64,000 nucleotides of DNA from JBNRMW01 sp050309795 (lineage in GTDB: Bacteria; Bacillota_I; Bacilli_A; Erysipelotrichales; Erysipelotrichaceae): NCBI GenBank assembly GCA_050309795.1, contig JBNRMW010000016.1, positions 124,001 to 188,000 on the forward strand. Reading direction: 5' to 3'. Each line of letters opens with the position of its first letter. The stretch's first letter is position 1. Made by a program: the position numbers and the translations under genes. The notes beneath the pieces were generated by a model, which was given only the letters and a program-made list of their open reading frames with translations, was not told the DNA's origin and did not search any database. Shown one piece after another: positions 1-8,073 of the stretch.

Positions 1-22
1 TTTGTCTATAAAAATATATCAT
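1..22 (-). CDS. Start of an unidentified gene, truncated by the window edge
   Basis: Only the first seven codons are visible (M-I-Y-F-Y-R-Q). The case for a real start is the order of signals on the minus strand: an extended -10 box at 43-51, then AAGAGGGC at 27-34, then ATG five bases after the SD core. It lies just downstream of phoU and its terminator, so it is probably a separate unit. Seven residues are too few to identify the product. Confidence 0.5.
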
Positions 23-42
23 CGCAGCCCTCTTGTGAAAAT

Positions 43-51
43 ATTATAGCA
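43..51 (-). promoter_or_regulatory. Candidate extended -10 promoter of the truncated gene at the window edge
   Basis: The minus strand reads TGC-TATAAT, an extended -10 element about 20 bases before the ATG at 22. No good -35 hexamer is visible at 16-18 bases, which is usual for extended -10 promoters. Confidence 0.5.
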
Positions 52-106
52 TATCCATGTGGAATATCCGCTCTAGCCTCTTCATTTGTTGACTTTTCAG
101 AGTCAG

Positions 107-133
107 AAAACGTCAGAAATAAACTCTCTGACG
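107..133 (-). terminator. Candidate intrinsic terminator after phoU
   Basis: Inverted repeat CGTCAGA (111-117) and TCTGACG (127-133) with a nine-base loop, followed on the minus strand by a short TTTT run. It lies 37 bases after the phoU stop. The stem is short, so termination may be partial. Confidence 0.45.
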
Positions 134-169
134 TTAAGTAGTGGCTTTCACCATTGTGTTTTAATAAAA

Positions 170-808
170 TCACCCGAAATCGATATGTTGACCCTTCGCT
201 CGATAAATAACCGATTCTGCCAAGTTTTTGGTATGATCACCTGCCCGTTCAAGATTACGGAGCATCGACATTAAATAGTAACCAGCATGGAGTTGTGAAT
301 CGGATTTCGATTCGTCTTCAATAAAGTTAATGAGTTCATTCAACGCTTGATCGACGCGTTCGTCATCGATGGGAATTTCAAAAGCTAGCTCTGGATCGTT
401 ATCTTTAATGGCCAAAACAACTTTATCATAATTCGTAATAACTTCTTTAAATAGCCGTTCGATATAAGGCATCAATTTTGCTGGTACAGGATCGTTTTTT
501 ATGATATAACGGGCAATGGATTTATTGTAATCTCCTAAACGTTCCAGGTCAATACTCATTTGAATCCCAGCAATAACCGTCCGCAAATCGCGGGCTACAG
601 GTTGCATTAGGGAGAGTAATTCAATCGCTTTTTGATTGATTTCTTCTTCATAATGATTAATGAAGTCATCCATTTCAATAACTTTTAGAGCCAAGACTTT
701 GTCGTCGTTGAACAAGGCTTGTTCACTCAAAACAAACATCTGGCGCACTTTGTTTGCCATCAGTTGAATGAGATTTAAATAATTGTTTAGCAGTTCATCT
801 AGTCGCAT
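170..808 (-). CDS. phoU: PhoU, phosphate transport and signalling regulator
   Basis: A 212-aa all-helical protein, the usual PhoU length, with two PhoU repeats (roughly residues 10-100 and 115-205) containing the family pattern D-x-E-R-x-G-D in both halves (DLERLGD, NLERAGD). PhoU links the Pst importer to the PhoR kinase and represses Pho signalling when phosphate is plentiful. It is the last gene of the pst operon, 11 bases after pstB. The stop is TGA, direct evidence that TGA is not a sense codon here. Confidence 0.95.
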   Translation of the reverse strand: MRLDELLNNYLNLIQLMANKVRQMFVLSEQALFNDDKVLALKVIEMDDFINHYEEEINQKAIELLSLMQPVARDLRTVIAGIQMSIDLERLGDYNKSIARYIIKNDPVPAKLMPYIERLFKEVITNYDKVVLAIKDNDPELAFEIPIDDERVDQALNELINFIEDESKSDSQLHAGYYLMSMLRNLERAGDHTKNLAESVIYRAKGQHIDFG

Positions 809-819
809 AATTTTTCTCC

Positions 820-1572
820 TTATCCAAATCGTCCAGTTATATATTCTTCTGTTCGTTTATCACCAGGGGTATGGAATATTTTCGCAGTATCGTCAAATTC
901 AATTAAATCCCCGAGTAAAAAGAACGCCGTTTGGTCCGAAATACGGGCGGCTTGTTGCATTGAGTGGGTAACAATAACAATGGTATAATCCGCTTTTAAC
1001 TCTTCCATCAACTCTTCTATTTTTGCTGTAGCTATCGGATCTAGAGCGGAGGTTGGTTCATCCATCAAGATCACATCCGGCTGTAAAGCGATGGCTCGAG
1101 CAATACAAAGCCGCTGTTGTTGACCGCCAGAAAGCCGTAGCGCACTCGTATTTAATCGATCCGCAACTTCGTTCCATAAAGCTGCTTTTTCAAGAGAAGT
1201 TTTTACCACTTCATCTAAAATTTTCCGATCCTTCACTCCTTGGCAGCGGAGACCATAAGCAACATTATCATAAATGCTCATTGGAAATGGATTCGGAGAC
1301 TGGAAAACCATGCCCACCTTGGTTCTTAATTCAACCACATCCATTTCCGGTGCGTGTACATCTTCGCCGTTAAATCGTAAATCCCCTTCTATTGTAACAT
1401 TATCTATAAGGTCGTTCATCCGATTTAAACATCTTAAAAAGGTCGATTTTCCACAACCTGATGGACCAATCAACGCTGTAACTTTGTTCCGTTTAATATC
1501 AAGTGATATTTCTTTTAGGGCTTGATTATCTCCATAAAAGAGACTTAAATCTTTAATCGTAAATGCATTCAT
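820..1572 (-). CDS. pstB: PstB, phosphate ABC transporter ATPase
   Basis: A 250-aa ABC ATPase with Walker A GPSGCGKST (about residues 36-44), Q-loop GMVFQSPNPFPMS, signature LSGGQQQRLCIARA and Walker B VILMDEPTSALDP. The NPFPMSIYDN stretch after the Q-loop is typical of PstB and separates it from other importers. It energises phosphate import through PstC/PstA on the inner face of the membrane. Its ATG follows the pstA stop directly, so the two are probably translationally coupled. Confidence 0.97.
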   Translation of the reverse strand: MNAFTIKDLSLFYGDNQALKEISLDIKRNKVTALIGPSGCGKSTFLRCLNRMNDLIDNVTIEGDLRFNGEDVHAPEMDVVELRTKVGMVFQSPNPFPMSIYDNVAYGLRCQGVKDRKILDEVVKTSLEKAALWNEVADRLNTSALRLSGGQQQRLCIARAIALQPDVILMDEPTSALDPIATAKIEELMEELKADYTIVIVTHSMQQAARISDQTAFFLLGDLIEFDDTAKIFHTPGDKRTEEYITGRFG

Positions 1573-2820
1573 TTAGGCTTCCCACTTTCTATTTAAGCGT
1601 GTGGTGATGGTTTTAACCAAAATATTTAGACCAAGAACAACCACTAGGATGATAATGGAAATCGCTGAGGCCAATTCAAAGTTCGGTTGTTCACCACTCA
1701 TTATAGACCATATTTGAACGGCTAAGGTCGTTGCCGGTTGTAAAATTTCTGGATTATCGGAAATCGCGGTCCCCATCGTGTAAATCAAAGCTGCCGATTC
1801 ACCAATCACGCGTGAAATAGCGAGTAAAACAGCTGAAATGATGCCCGGCAAAGCTGTCGGTAACACCACCTTAAAAATCGTTTGGGTTTCCGTTGCTCCA
1901 AGGGACAAAGAAGCATTTCGTAACCCGACCGGCACAACCACTAAAGATTCTTCGCTCTGACGAATAACAATCGGCAAAAGCATGACCGACATCGTTAATG
2001 CTCCAAGCAAAATGCTTAGTGAATTGGCTCCAAATAGAGCCGTTACTGGAAAGAGAATGGCTACACCCATTAAACCAAAGACAATGCTCGGAACCCCAGA
2101 TAACATCTCGATTGATTGACGCATGAAGGAAGTCAGTTTATTAGGTTTCGCATATTCATGTAAATAAATGGCTGCCGCAATCCCTAGAGGTAGGGAAATT
2201 AATAAAGACAACCCAATTAACATCACGGTGGCGATTAAGGAGCCCCAAATACCCCCACCTCGCGATTGATAAAAGATATTATTAATAGCGGTCGATTCAT
2301 CCAAGGTAGTGATGAACGTTTCTGCATCCATTCCAGCTTGGGAACCAATATTTTTATTTTTCCCATCCAAAACGACTTGCATTCGTGTAATATTATGACC
2401 GATGAGATCCCCCACTGGTTGATCAACATACGGACCTTTCGTGGTAATAATAGCTTGGTTAAGAACAGAATTTGGCGCGATGTAAGTAATTTCAATCAAT
2501 CTGTTTTTTTGTTGGTTGATTCGGTCTGCTACCGCAATCCCATATTTTGTTGAAAATACAGAACCTTCCTGTAAGTCACTCGGTTGTTCAAACGATTGAT
2601 TTTCGGATGTTGGAACACGAGCTAGGAAGTTTTGAGACCAATAGTTATCACGAATCATATCGAAAGACAAAACACGTAGTCCGCGGGTGATAACAAAAAT
2701 AAAGATAGCTACCAAAACCAACGTCGCCAAACCCGAAGCAAGATATGTTAAGAGATTGGCTAAACCATCTTTTATTTTTCGCTTTTGTTTGTTGCGACGA
2801 ACATCGATAATTTGATTCAT
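1573..2820 (-). CDS. pstA: PstA, phosphate ABC transporter permease with an enlarged external domain
   Basis: Membrane permease of the Pst importer. Length is 415 aa against roughly 280-300 for typical PstA. The first membrane segment lies at about residues 24-45. About 140 mostly hydrophilic residues follow (roughly 50-190), predicted extracytoplasmic, before the conserved binding-protein-transport inner-membrane domain from about residue 195, with the EAA-type loop LGATETQTIFKVVLP. The start overlaps the pstC stop by one base (TAATG). The role of the extra domain is unknown; it could shape docking of the lipoprotein PstS. Confidence 0.92.
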   Translation of the reverse strand: MNQIIDVRRNKQKRKIKDGLANLLTYLASGLATLVLVAIFIFVITRGLRVLSFDMIRDNYWSQNFLARVPTSENQSFEQPSDLQEGSVFSTKYGIAVADRINQQKNRLIEITYIAPNSVLNQAIITTKGPYVDQPVGDLIGHNITRMQVVLDGKNKNIGSQAGMDAETFITTLDESTAINNIFYQSRGGGIWGSLIATVMLIGLSLLISLPLGIAAAIYLHEYAKPNKLTSFMRQSIEMLSGVPSIVFGLMGVAILFPVTALFGANSLSILLGALTMSVMLLPIVIRQSEESLVVVPVGLRNASLSLGATETQTIFKVVLPTALPGIISAVLLAISRVIGESAALIYTMGTAISDNPEILQPATTLAVQIWSIMSGEQPNFELASAISIIILVVVLGLNILVKTITTRLNRKWEA

Positions 2821-3761
2821 TATTCGCCCGCCTTTCCAATACTAGTTTTAACTCGGTTAATTAAATAGTTGGTAATTAAAATGATAATCATTAAGACAAT
2901 CCCCACACTAAAGCGAATGTCATAATCTAATCCCGTGGTTTCCTTTAATCCAGCTAACATGGTCGAGGTCAGGGTTCGCGTAATGTCAAACAGATTAAAC
3001 GTCGGGCCATACATTTTATTTCCAGCAACCATTGAAACCGCGGTCGCTTCTCCAAAAGCACGGCCAAGTCCTAAGATTAAGCCCGCAAATATTCCCGATT
3101 TTGCGGCAACCAAGACAACCTTAAAGTTGGTTTGAGTTGGAGATGCCCCTAACGCAAGGGAGCCATTCTCCAAATCTTTGGGAACAGCTTTAATTGCGGC
3201 AATCGAAAGCATGGTAATGGTCGGATAAATCATGATTGCTAAAAGTAAAATAACAGCCAATAAAGAGTTCCCTCCCCAGCTTCGATAACCCAAAACTTCC
3301 GCCAGTCCATCAACTAAGGAAACAATAATCCCTGAGGCAAAAACCCCGTAAACAACCGATGGAATAGCCGCTAATAATTCAACAACTGTAGTCATGATTG
3401 CCGAGACTTTTTTTGGTGCAATTTTAACAATGAAAAGAGCTGAAAGCACCGACAATGGAAATGAGATCAACACTGCTCCTAATGAAGAAACCAGCGTATT
3501 GATGATAATAAATAAAACTCCATAAAGATTCTGGTCTTGTCGCCATTGTAAACCAGTTAAGAACTGCCAAAGATTTTGTTGCCCCCATTGATATCCAGGT
3601 AAAAATACTTTGATTCCTCGTTCTAGTATAAAGACAAAAATTAAAATAATAAATAACGCTGAAATCAATCCCGCCAAGCGAAAGATGACTCGAAACGCTG
3701 CATCAGCAAAGTATTTTCGACGCTTATAGCCTTGGGGTTTTGATATTTGAATTTGTTTCAT
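2820..3761 (-). CDS. pstC: PstC, phosphate ABC transporter permease
   Basis: A 313-aa permease of normal PstC length with six predicted membrane helices, an EAA-type cytoplasmic loop (LGASPTQTNFKVVL) that contacts PstB, and the LGLGRAFGEATAVSMVAGN stretch typical of PstC. It pairs with PstA to form the phosphate channel. It starts after an upstream hairpin that separates it from pstS, so it is probably made at a lower level than the binding protein. Confidence 0.95.
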   Translation of the reverse strand: MKQIQISKPQGYKRRKYFADAAFRVIFRLAGLISALFIILIFVFILERGIKVFLPGYQWGQQNLWQFLTGLQWRQDQNLYGVLFIIINTLVSSLGAVLISFPLSVLSALFIVKIAPKKVSAIMTTVVELLAAIPSVVYGVFASGIIVSLVDGLAEVLGYRSWGGNSLLAVILLLAIMIYPTITMLSIAAIKAVPKDLENGSLALGASPTQTNFKVVLVAAKSGIFAGLILGLGRAFGEATAVSMVAGNKMYGPTFNLFDITRTLTSTMLAGLKETTGLDYDIRFSVGIVLMIIILITNYLINRVKTSIGKAGE

Positions 3762-3780
3762 ACGACCTCCCTAATTCGCG

Positions 3781-3812
3781 AAAAACTAAGCCACCCAATG
3801 GCGTGGCTTAGT
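3781..3812 (-). terminator. Intercistronic hairpin between pstS and pstC, partial terminator or mRNA stabiliser
   Basis: Arms ACTAAGCCAC (3785-3794) and GTGGCTTAGT (3803-3812) form a perfect ten-base stem with an eight-base loop, followed on the minus strand by TTTTT. The hairpin sits inside an operon that otherwise runs without gaps. It would let some transcripts stop after pstS and protect that 3' end, giving more binding protein than permease. The structure is visible; the effect on expression is inferred. Confidence 0.8.
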
Positions 3813-3838
3813 CTGTTGTTCTTTTTTGTTTCGTTAAC

Positions 3839-4813
3839 CTAATTTAGGTCGTTCCAGTTCGTGATTTCTCCACCAAAGATCTTCGCGATTTGGTCAGCAG
3901 TTAAGCTTTCTGGAGCATTCGTATTGTCTTTAGAAACAACAACGACAACCGCATCTAAAGCGTAATAACCATTAGCTAAACCAGCACTTACTTCTTCTGA
4001 TCCGTCCGTCTTAAACGTTCTTGAAGCAAATCCGATATCAGCAGCGTTTGCTGAATCTTTTTCTTCACCTAAGACACGTTTGAATCCATCACCTGATCCT
4101 GTGTGGTTCATTACAAATTGAACACCAGTTTCAGCTTGGAAAGCTTCTAAAGCTCCTTGAATTGTTTTATCAACAGAAGTAGAGCCTGCGGTGCGAATAG
4201 TTACATTGGAAACATCCGAATCCAATACTGGATGGTTAGCTGAAAGTTCAGACCAATCCTTAGCACTGCTTAAATCGACAATTCCACCAGCAGCTTCAAC
4301 CGCCTCTAAACCTTCCGTAGAATTGTTTAAGAAGTCGATAAATGCTGCAACGACATCGCGTTCGGTATCTCCAGCGAAATCATCTTCCGCTCTTGTTACA
4401 TAAGAGAATGGACGGGATAAGGTATACGATTGATCCAAGACGTTTTCGAAATTAGGTTCAACGCCTTCGAAATGAACCGGTGTTAAGTTGTTTGCTTCGA
4501 AATCAGTAGTTAAGGATACATAACCAATACCGTGTTCATCTACCCCAACTTTTTGTGCCATATCGCCATTTCCTGAAGTCTCAACAGCATCTACGGTTAA
4601 TTCTTCTAGACCAACACCGCCTTCAAAGGCTTCACGGGTTCCAGAAGAAGAGTCACGTGTGTAAACGTTGATAGCCACATCACCAGATGGTTCGTTATCG
4701 GTTTCTGTTGGCGTTCCGGTTTCGCTTGGTGTTCCAGTTTCACTTGGTGTGGTTGTTCCACAAGAAACTAAAACGAGTAAAGCAATGAGTAAATATAATA
4801 GTTTTTTAAACAT
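3839..4813 (-). CDS. pstS: PstS, phosphate-binding lipoprotein
   Basis: High-affinity phosphate receptor anchored outside the membrane. The start is set at the ATG at 4813: an upstream in-frame ATG at 4825 overlaps the SD (GGAGGA, 4818-4823) and is unlikely. The product (324 aa) has a lipoprotein signal ending in LVSC, then a Thr/Ser/Pro/Glu linker with repeated SETGTP units, then two periplasmic-binding lobes. Phosphate-binding motifs include TRDSSSGTREAFE and RTAGSTSVDKTIQGA with the later TGSGDGF. First gene of the pst operon, with its own promoter and candidate PhoP box. Confidence 0.95.
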   Translation of the reverse strand: MFKKLLYLLIALLVLVSCGTTTPSETGTPSETGTPTETDNEPSGDVAINVYTRDSSSGTREAFEGGVGLEELTVDAVETSGNGDMAQKVGVDEHGIGYVSLTTDFEANNLTPVHFEGVEPNFENVLDQSYTLSRPFSYVTRAEDDFAGDTERDVVAAFIDFLNNSTEGLEAVEAAGGIVDLSSAKDWSELSANHPVLDSDVSNVTIRTAGSTSVDKTIQGALEAFQAETGVQFVMNHTGSGDGFKRVLGEEKDSANAADIGFASRTFKTDGSEEVSAGLANGYYALDAVVVVVSKDNTNAPESLTADQIAKIFGGEITNWNDLN

Positions 4814-4823
4814 CTTTTCCTCC

Positions 4824-4842
4824 ATGCAGTAGTTGACTGCAT
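4824..4842 (-). promoter_or_regulatory. Hairpin in the pstS leader abutting the ribosome binding site
   Basis: Perfect inverted repeat ATGCAGT (4824-4830) and ACTGCAT (4836-4842) with a five-base loop. On the transcript it ends exactly where the GGAGG of the pstS SD begins (4819-4823). It could tune translation, protect the 5' end, or be a DNA operator just downstream of the -10. Nothing in the sequence decides between these. Confidence 0.5.
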
Positions 4843-4846
4843 AGAC

Positions 4847-4900
4847 ATTATAGAAAACGATTATTAATTGGATTGTTTTTTTATGTTAATTTTCAGTTAA
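4847..4900 (-). promoter_or_regulatory. pstS promoter with a candidate PhoP box
   Basis: The minus strand has TATAAT at 4847-4852 but a poor -35 (CAATCC). Upstream, TTAACT (4895-4900) and TTAACA (4884-4889) repeat with an 11-base period. Bacillus-type PhoP boxes are direct repeats of TT-A/C/T-A-C/T-A spaced about 11 bases, so this fits a PhoP-activated promoter without a good -35. Only two units are clear, and they overlap the end of phoR. Confidence 0.5.
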
Positions 4901-6055
4901 TTTTACCAAAGGCAATTCAACAGTAAAGACAGTCCCAGCGTTTAACTCACTACTTACTCGAACATTACCTCCGAGGGCTTCCGTCAACTGCTTAACAATA
5001 CTTAAACCCAATCCCGTGCCGCCAACATCGCGAGATCGTGCCCGATCGGAACGGTAAAACCGATCAAAGACATGAACTAAATCGTTTGATGAAATACCTT
5101 CACCTGAATCTGCCACACGAATTTTAACGGTTTCTTCCGTTTTCTCGGTAATGAATCGAATATAGCCTTCGCTTGTATAGTTTAAGGCATTAATAAAGAG
5201 ATTTTCCAAAATTTGGGTGATTTTCAAACTATCTGTATAGAGCATAATATCTTTCGTTGGCAAAAGCACTTGTAGGTTTTTTTCTAAAATCGTTTGTTGA
5301 TGATTAAATACAATTTCATTAATCACTTGATTGAGTGAAAATGATTCCACTCGTATCGGAAGCCGTTTATGTGAAAGTCGCGACATCGTTAAGAGATCTT
5401 GAACTAATAACATCAAGCGATTCGTTTGTTTTTCTAAATTATCAATAAAATCTAATCGATCGCTTTCCTTCATCTCTGGATGCTCACGCATCAATTCCAA
5501 GGTTAATTTCATCGAAGTAAGTGGCGTCTTGAGTTCATGGGAAGCGTCCGCCACAAAACGCTTCTGCATGTTTTGCCCTTCCATATATTCAGTTATATCG
5601 GATAAAGTCGTCACAAAATACGTATTATTTTCTAAGGTAATACGGGTCGACACGGCCCGGTAGGTCCTAAAATCAATCAGTAAAAAGCGCGGAATACGGG
5701 AAAAATGACTCACGATATGAGAAAAATAATTAATAAGTTCTTCATCCAAACGACTTTTTTTATGAAATAAGCGTTTAAAAATCATATTCTCAAAAACAAC
5801 TTCAGCATCTTCGTCAATAATAACAACCGGAACATCAATGGCTTGGATCATAGATTCCGCGGAAGATTGATTTAAGGCGACATCTTCTTGGCGTCGTTCT
5901 GTATTTTCTTCACTATATACATACCAAGCACTTCCGAAGCCTAGTCCAAGTAAAAGCATAAAGATAAGATCGTTATCTATGAACAAATGTTCAATCGCCA
6001 TGACCACCAAAAAACCAAGATAGAGCAGTAGAACTCTATTTTTTCTTGAGAACAT
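4886..6055 (-). CDS. phoR: PhoR-type phosphate sensor histidine kinase
   Basis: Membrane sensor kinase that phosphorylates PhoP under phosphate limitation. Two adjacent hydrophobic segments near the N-terminus with almost no external loop suggest that it senses through the membrane or Pst/PhoU. A PAS-like segment follows, then the H-box SHELKTPLTS (His near residue 173), N-box ENLFINALNY, G1 DSGEGIS, F-box FDRFYRSD and G2 GGTGLGLSI. I chose the ATG at 6055 over a TTG at 6079 because GGGG precedes the ATG. It overlaps phoP by 20 bases, so the pair is coupled. Confidence 0.93.
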   Translation of the reverse strand: MFSRKNRVLLLYLGFLVVMAIEHLFIDNDLIFMLLLGLGFGSAWYVYSEENTERRQEDVALNQSSAESMIQAIDVPVVIIDEDAEVVFENMIFKRLFHKKSRLDEELINYFSHIVSHFSRIPRFLLIDFRTYRAVSTRITLENNTYFVTTLSDITEYMEGQNMQKRFVADASHELKTPLTSMKLTLELMREHPEMKESDRLDFIDNLEKQTNRLMLLVQDLLTMSRLSHKRLPIRVESFSLNQVINEIVFNHQQTILEKNLQVLLPTKDIMLYTDSLKITQILENLFINALNYTSEGYIRFITEKTEETVKIRVADSGEGISSNDLVHVFDRFYRSDRARSRDVGGTGLGLSIVKQLTEALGGNVRVSSELNAGTVFTVELPLVKLTEN

Positions 6056-6704
6056 AGCCGACCCCACGGACGGATTCAATGACCACTTGGGCTCCTTCTA
6101 ACTTCGACCGTAATTTAAAAATATGGACGTCAACAATACGCGTATCGCCATCATAATCAAAATTCCAAATCTCATTTAAGATTTGTTCCCGAGACATGAC
6201 TCGGTCTTCATGAGTCATTAAATATCTCAACAATTCAAACTCTGTTTTTGTTAATAAGACCTTGTCCTGATCTACTAGTACTTCGTAACGGTCAACATCC
6301 ATTACTAAATTGGCGACCACATAGCGATCGGTATCCTTGGGTTTAAAGCGTTTGAGATGCGCCTTAATACGGGCTTGTAATTGGCGAGGTGAGAACGGTT
6401 TTGTCATATAATCGTCACAACCTGCTTCAAAACCTTCAAGAATATCGGTTTCATCGTCTTTAGCGGTTAATAAAATGATGATGGTCTCAATTTGAGCTTT
6501 TCGGACTTCTTTAATAATTTCAATTCCACTTAATTTAGGTAGCATCCAATCGATGATCATAACATCAAAAGGTTTATTTAAAGCGAGCTCGAGTCCAGAC
6601 TCGCCATCGCTGGCACAATCAACTTCGTATCCAGCAATTTTTAAATCATAACGGAGAAGCTTTTGGATCGATTGTTCATCTTCAACGATTAATATTTTTG
6701 ACAT
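6036..6704 (-). CDS. phoP: PhoP-type response regulator (OmpR family)
   Basis: 222 aa, the usual length. The receiver domain (about 1-120) has acidic pair E8/D9, phospho-acceptor D52 in MIIDWMLP, the conserved LLTAK lysine and the KPF turn. The C-terminal winged helix (about 125-220) carries LTKTEFELLRYL, DGDTRIVDVHIFKLRSKLE and RGVGYVL of the OmpR/PhoB class. Adjacency to phoR and the pst operon supports control of phosphate genes. It lies three bases after phoH, so it is probably transcribed with it. Confidence 0.94.
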   Translation of the reverse strand: MSKILIVEDEQSIQKLLRYDLKIAGYEVDCASDGESGLELALNKPFDVMIIDWMLPKLSGIEIIKEVRKAQIETIIILLTAKDDETDILEGFEAGCDDYMTKPFSPRQLQARIKAHLKRFKPKDTDRYVVANLVMDVDRYEVLVDQDKVLLTKTEFELLRYLMTHEDRVMSREQILNEIWNFDYDGDTRIVDVHIFKLRSKLEGAQVVIESVRGVGYVLKKK

Positions 6705-6707
6705 CTT

Positions 6708-7640
6708 TTATTCCTTCTTTTCGTATTTAGCTAGAATCTTTGATACCAATGGGTGGCGGACAATATCGGATAATTGCAAATTAATAAAACCGATATCGTT
6801 GATCTTTTGTAAGCGTTTCTGGGCATCGAGTAATCCCGAAATTTGATTAGGTTTCAGATCAATTTGGGTGATATCCCCAGTGACAATCATCTTTGAATGA
6901 AAACCAAGGCGGGTAAGAAACATTTTCATTTGAGCCATGGTCGTGTTTTGAGCTTCATCCAAAATAACAATCGCATCATCGAGCGTTCGTCCTCGCATAT
7001 AAGCCAACGGCGCAATTTCAATCTGTTTCTTTTCAATCATTTTATCGACGGCTTCGGTCCCTAAGAGGATATAGAGCGCATCGTATAGAGGTTGTAGATA
7101 AGGATCGACTTTCTCCCGTAAATCCCCGGGTAAGAATCCTAAGGACTCTCCAGCCTCAACCGCTGGACGTGTTAAAACAATTCGTTTAATTTCATTTTTA
7201 CGAAACAAATAAACCCCATAAGCTACCGCTAGAAAGGTTTTCCCTGTTCCCGCTGGGCCAATCGCAAAGGTTAGCGCATGTTGTTTCATGACCTCGATAA
7301 ATTGAGCTTGACCTTTAGTTTTTGGAAAAATCTGTTTCCCATCAAAGGTATAGGTCAACGGCTTATTATTTGTTATTAAATCCCCATGATCAATAATCTC
7401 TGAAATAGTTTTTAAATCGAGTGTAGGATTATCTTGAAATGCCCGAGTGAGCTCATGTAATTTGCTTTTTACTTTATTAACTTCTTGGACATCCCCCTGT
7501 ATGGTTAAACGATTTCCCCTTAAATTAATGTCGACATTAAAGCGTTTTTCCAACAAGCGAAGCGTTTGATCTTGGGGACCAATCAGTTGTTGGATGTCTA
7601 AAGAGTCCATTTCAAACTCAAATTTGTCTTTATTGTTCAA
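6708..7640 (-). CDS. phoH: PhoH-like ATPase
   Basis: 310 aa. An N-terminal KH-like segment (about 15-75) is followed by a PhoH P-loop ATPase with Walker A GPAGTGKT (about residues 130-137), VLTRPAVEAGE, and Walker B with IVILDEAQN. PhoH proteins are cytoplasmic ATPases with RNA-related roles. In most Bacilli the gene neighbours ybeY; here it precedes phoPR, three bases away. The start is TTG with GAGGTGAT just upstream. The 85-base gap to rpsU holds the rpsU terminator and no clear promoter. Confidence 0.9.
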   Translation of the reverse strand: MNNKDKFEFEMDSLDIQQLIGPQDQTLRLLEKRFNVDINLRGNRLTIQGDVQEVNKVKSKLHELTRAFQDNPTLDLKTISEIIDHGDLITNNKPLTYTFDGKQIFPKTKGQAQFIEVMKQHALTFAIGPAGTGKTFLAVAYGVYLFRKNEIKRIVLTRPAVEAGESLGFLPGDLREKVDPYLQPLYDALYILLGTEAVDKMIEKKQIEIAPLAYMRGRTLDDAIVILDEAQNTTMAQMKMFLTRLGFHSKMIVTGDITQIDLKPNQISGLLDAQKRLQKINDIGFINLQLSDIVRHPLVSKILAKYEKKE

Positions 7641-7695
7641 TTCATCACCTCGTACTTAGTGTATCTATAAACGAATCAAATTACAATCAAATACC

Positions 7696-7726
7696 AAAAA
7701 AAAGACTCACCGGAGTCGGTTGAGTC
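7696..7726 (-). terminator. Intrinsic terminator after rpsU
   Basis: GACTCA (7704-7709) and TGAGTC (7721-7726) form a stem with an 11-base loop, followed on the minus strand by eight T. The hairpin begins at the last base of the rpsU stop codon. It separates the abundant rpsU message from phoH. Confidence 0.85.
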
Positions 7727-7920
7727 TATCGTTTTTTTCTATTTTTCTTACGGGCGGCCTTGCGAGCAGCTTCCGATTTTAACTTACGTTTCACACCGGG
7801 CTTAACATAATATTCTCTTTTGCGAGCTTCAGCAAGGGTACCATTACGAGAAACTTGTCGCTTCCAACGTCGCAGCGCGTCATCGAGCTCTTCGTTCTCT
7901 TTTACTATAACTTTGGCCAT
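7726..7920 (-). CDS. rpsU: Ribosomal protein bS21
   Basis: 64-aa basic protein of the small ribosomal subunit that helps mRNA binding. It begins MAKVIVKENEELDDALRRW, the typical bS21 start, with a lysine/arginine-rich helix and the tail RKAARKKNRKKR. Start at 7920: GGAGGGAGGA lies seven bases upstream, whereas a longer in-frame reading would run through the promoter. It is transcribed alone, between a strong promoter and a terminator. Confidence 0.96.
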   Translation of the reverse strand: MAKVIVKENEELDDALRRWKRQVSRNGTLAEARKREYYVKPGVKRKLKSEAARKAARKKNRKKR

Positions 7921-7951
7921 TTCTATCCTCCCTCCTGTTGCAAGCAGTACC

Positions 7952-7980
7952 ATTATCACACAACTAGTTTCGTTTGTCAA
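7952..7980 (-). promoter_or_regulatory. Strong sigma-A-type promoter of rpsU
   Basis: On the minus strand a perfect TTGACA (-35) is followed after 17 bases by GATAAT with TG one base upstream (extended -10). The predicted start is about 25 bases before the rpsU ATG. Upstream lie an inverted repeat TTCACA/TGTGAA (7997-8013) and three GGTCTT/AGTCTT units at 8015, 8025 and 8036, of unknown meaning. Confidence 0.85.
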
Positions 7981-8073
7981 AATAATTTACTTATCATTCA
8001 CAAGGAATGTGAAAGGTCTTTATTGGTCTTAAACTAGTCTTATAAATGGATCACGATTAATGGTAAAAATAAA

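Noticed and set aside
4680..4760. Short tandem repeats in pstS as a CRISPR-like or VNTR element
   Set aside because: The repeats encode in-frame SETGTP linker units after the lipobox; spacers are absent and copies are few.
3839..4825. Longer PstS start at 4825
   Set aside because: That ATG overlaps the SD of the ATG at 4813 and would add MEEK before a lipoprotein signal.
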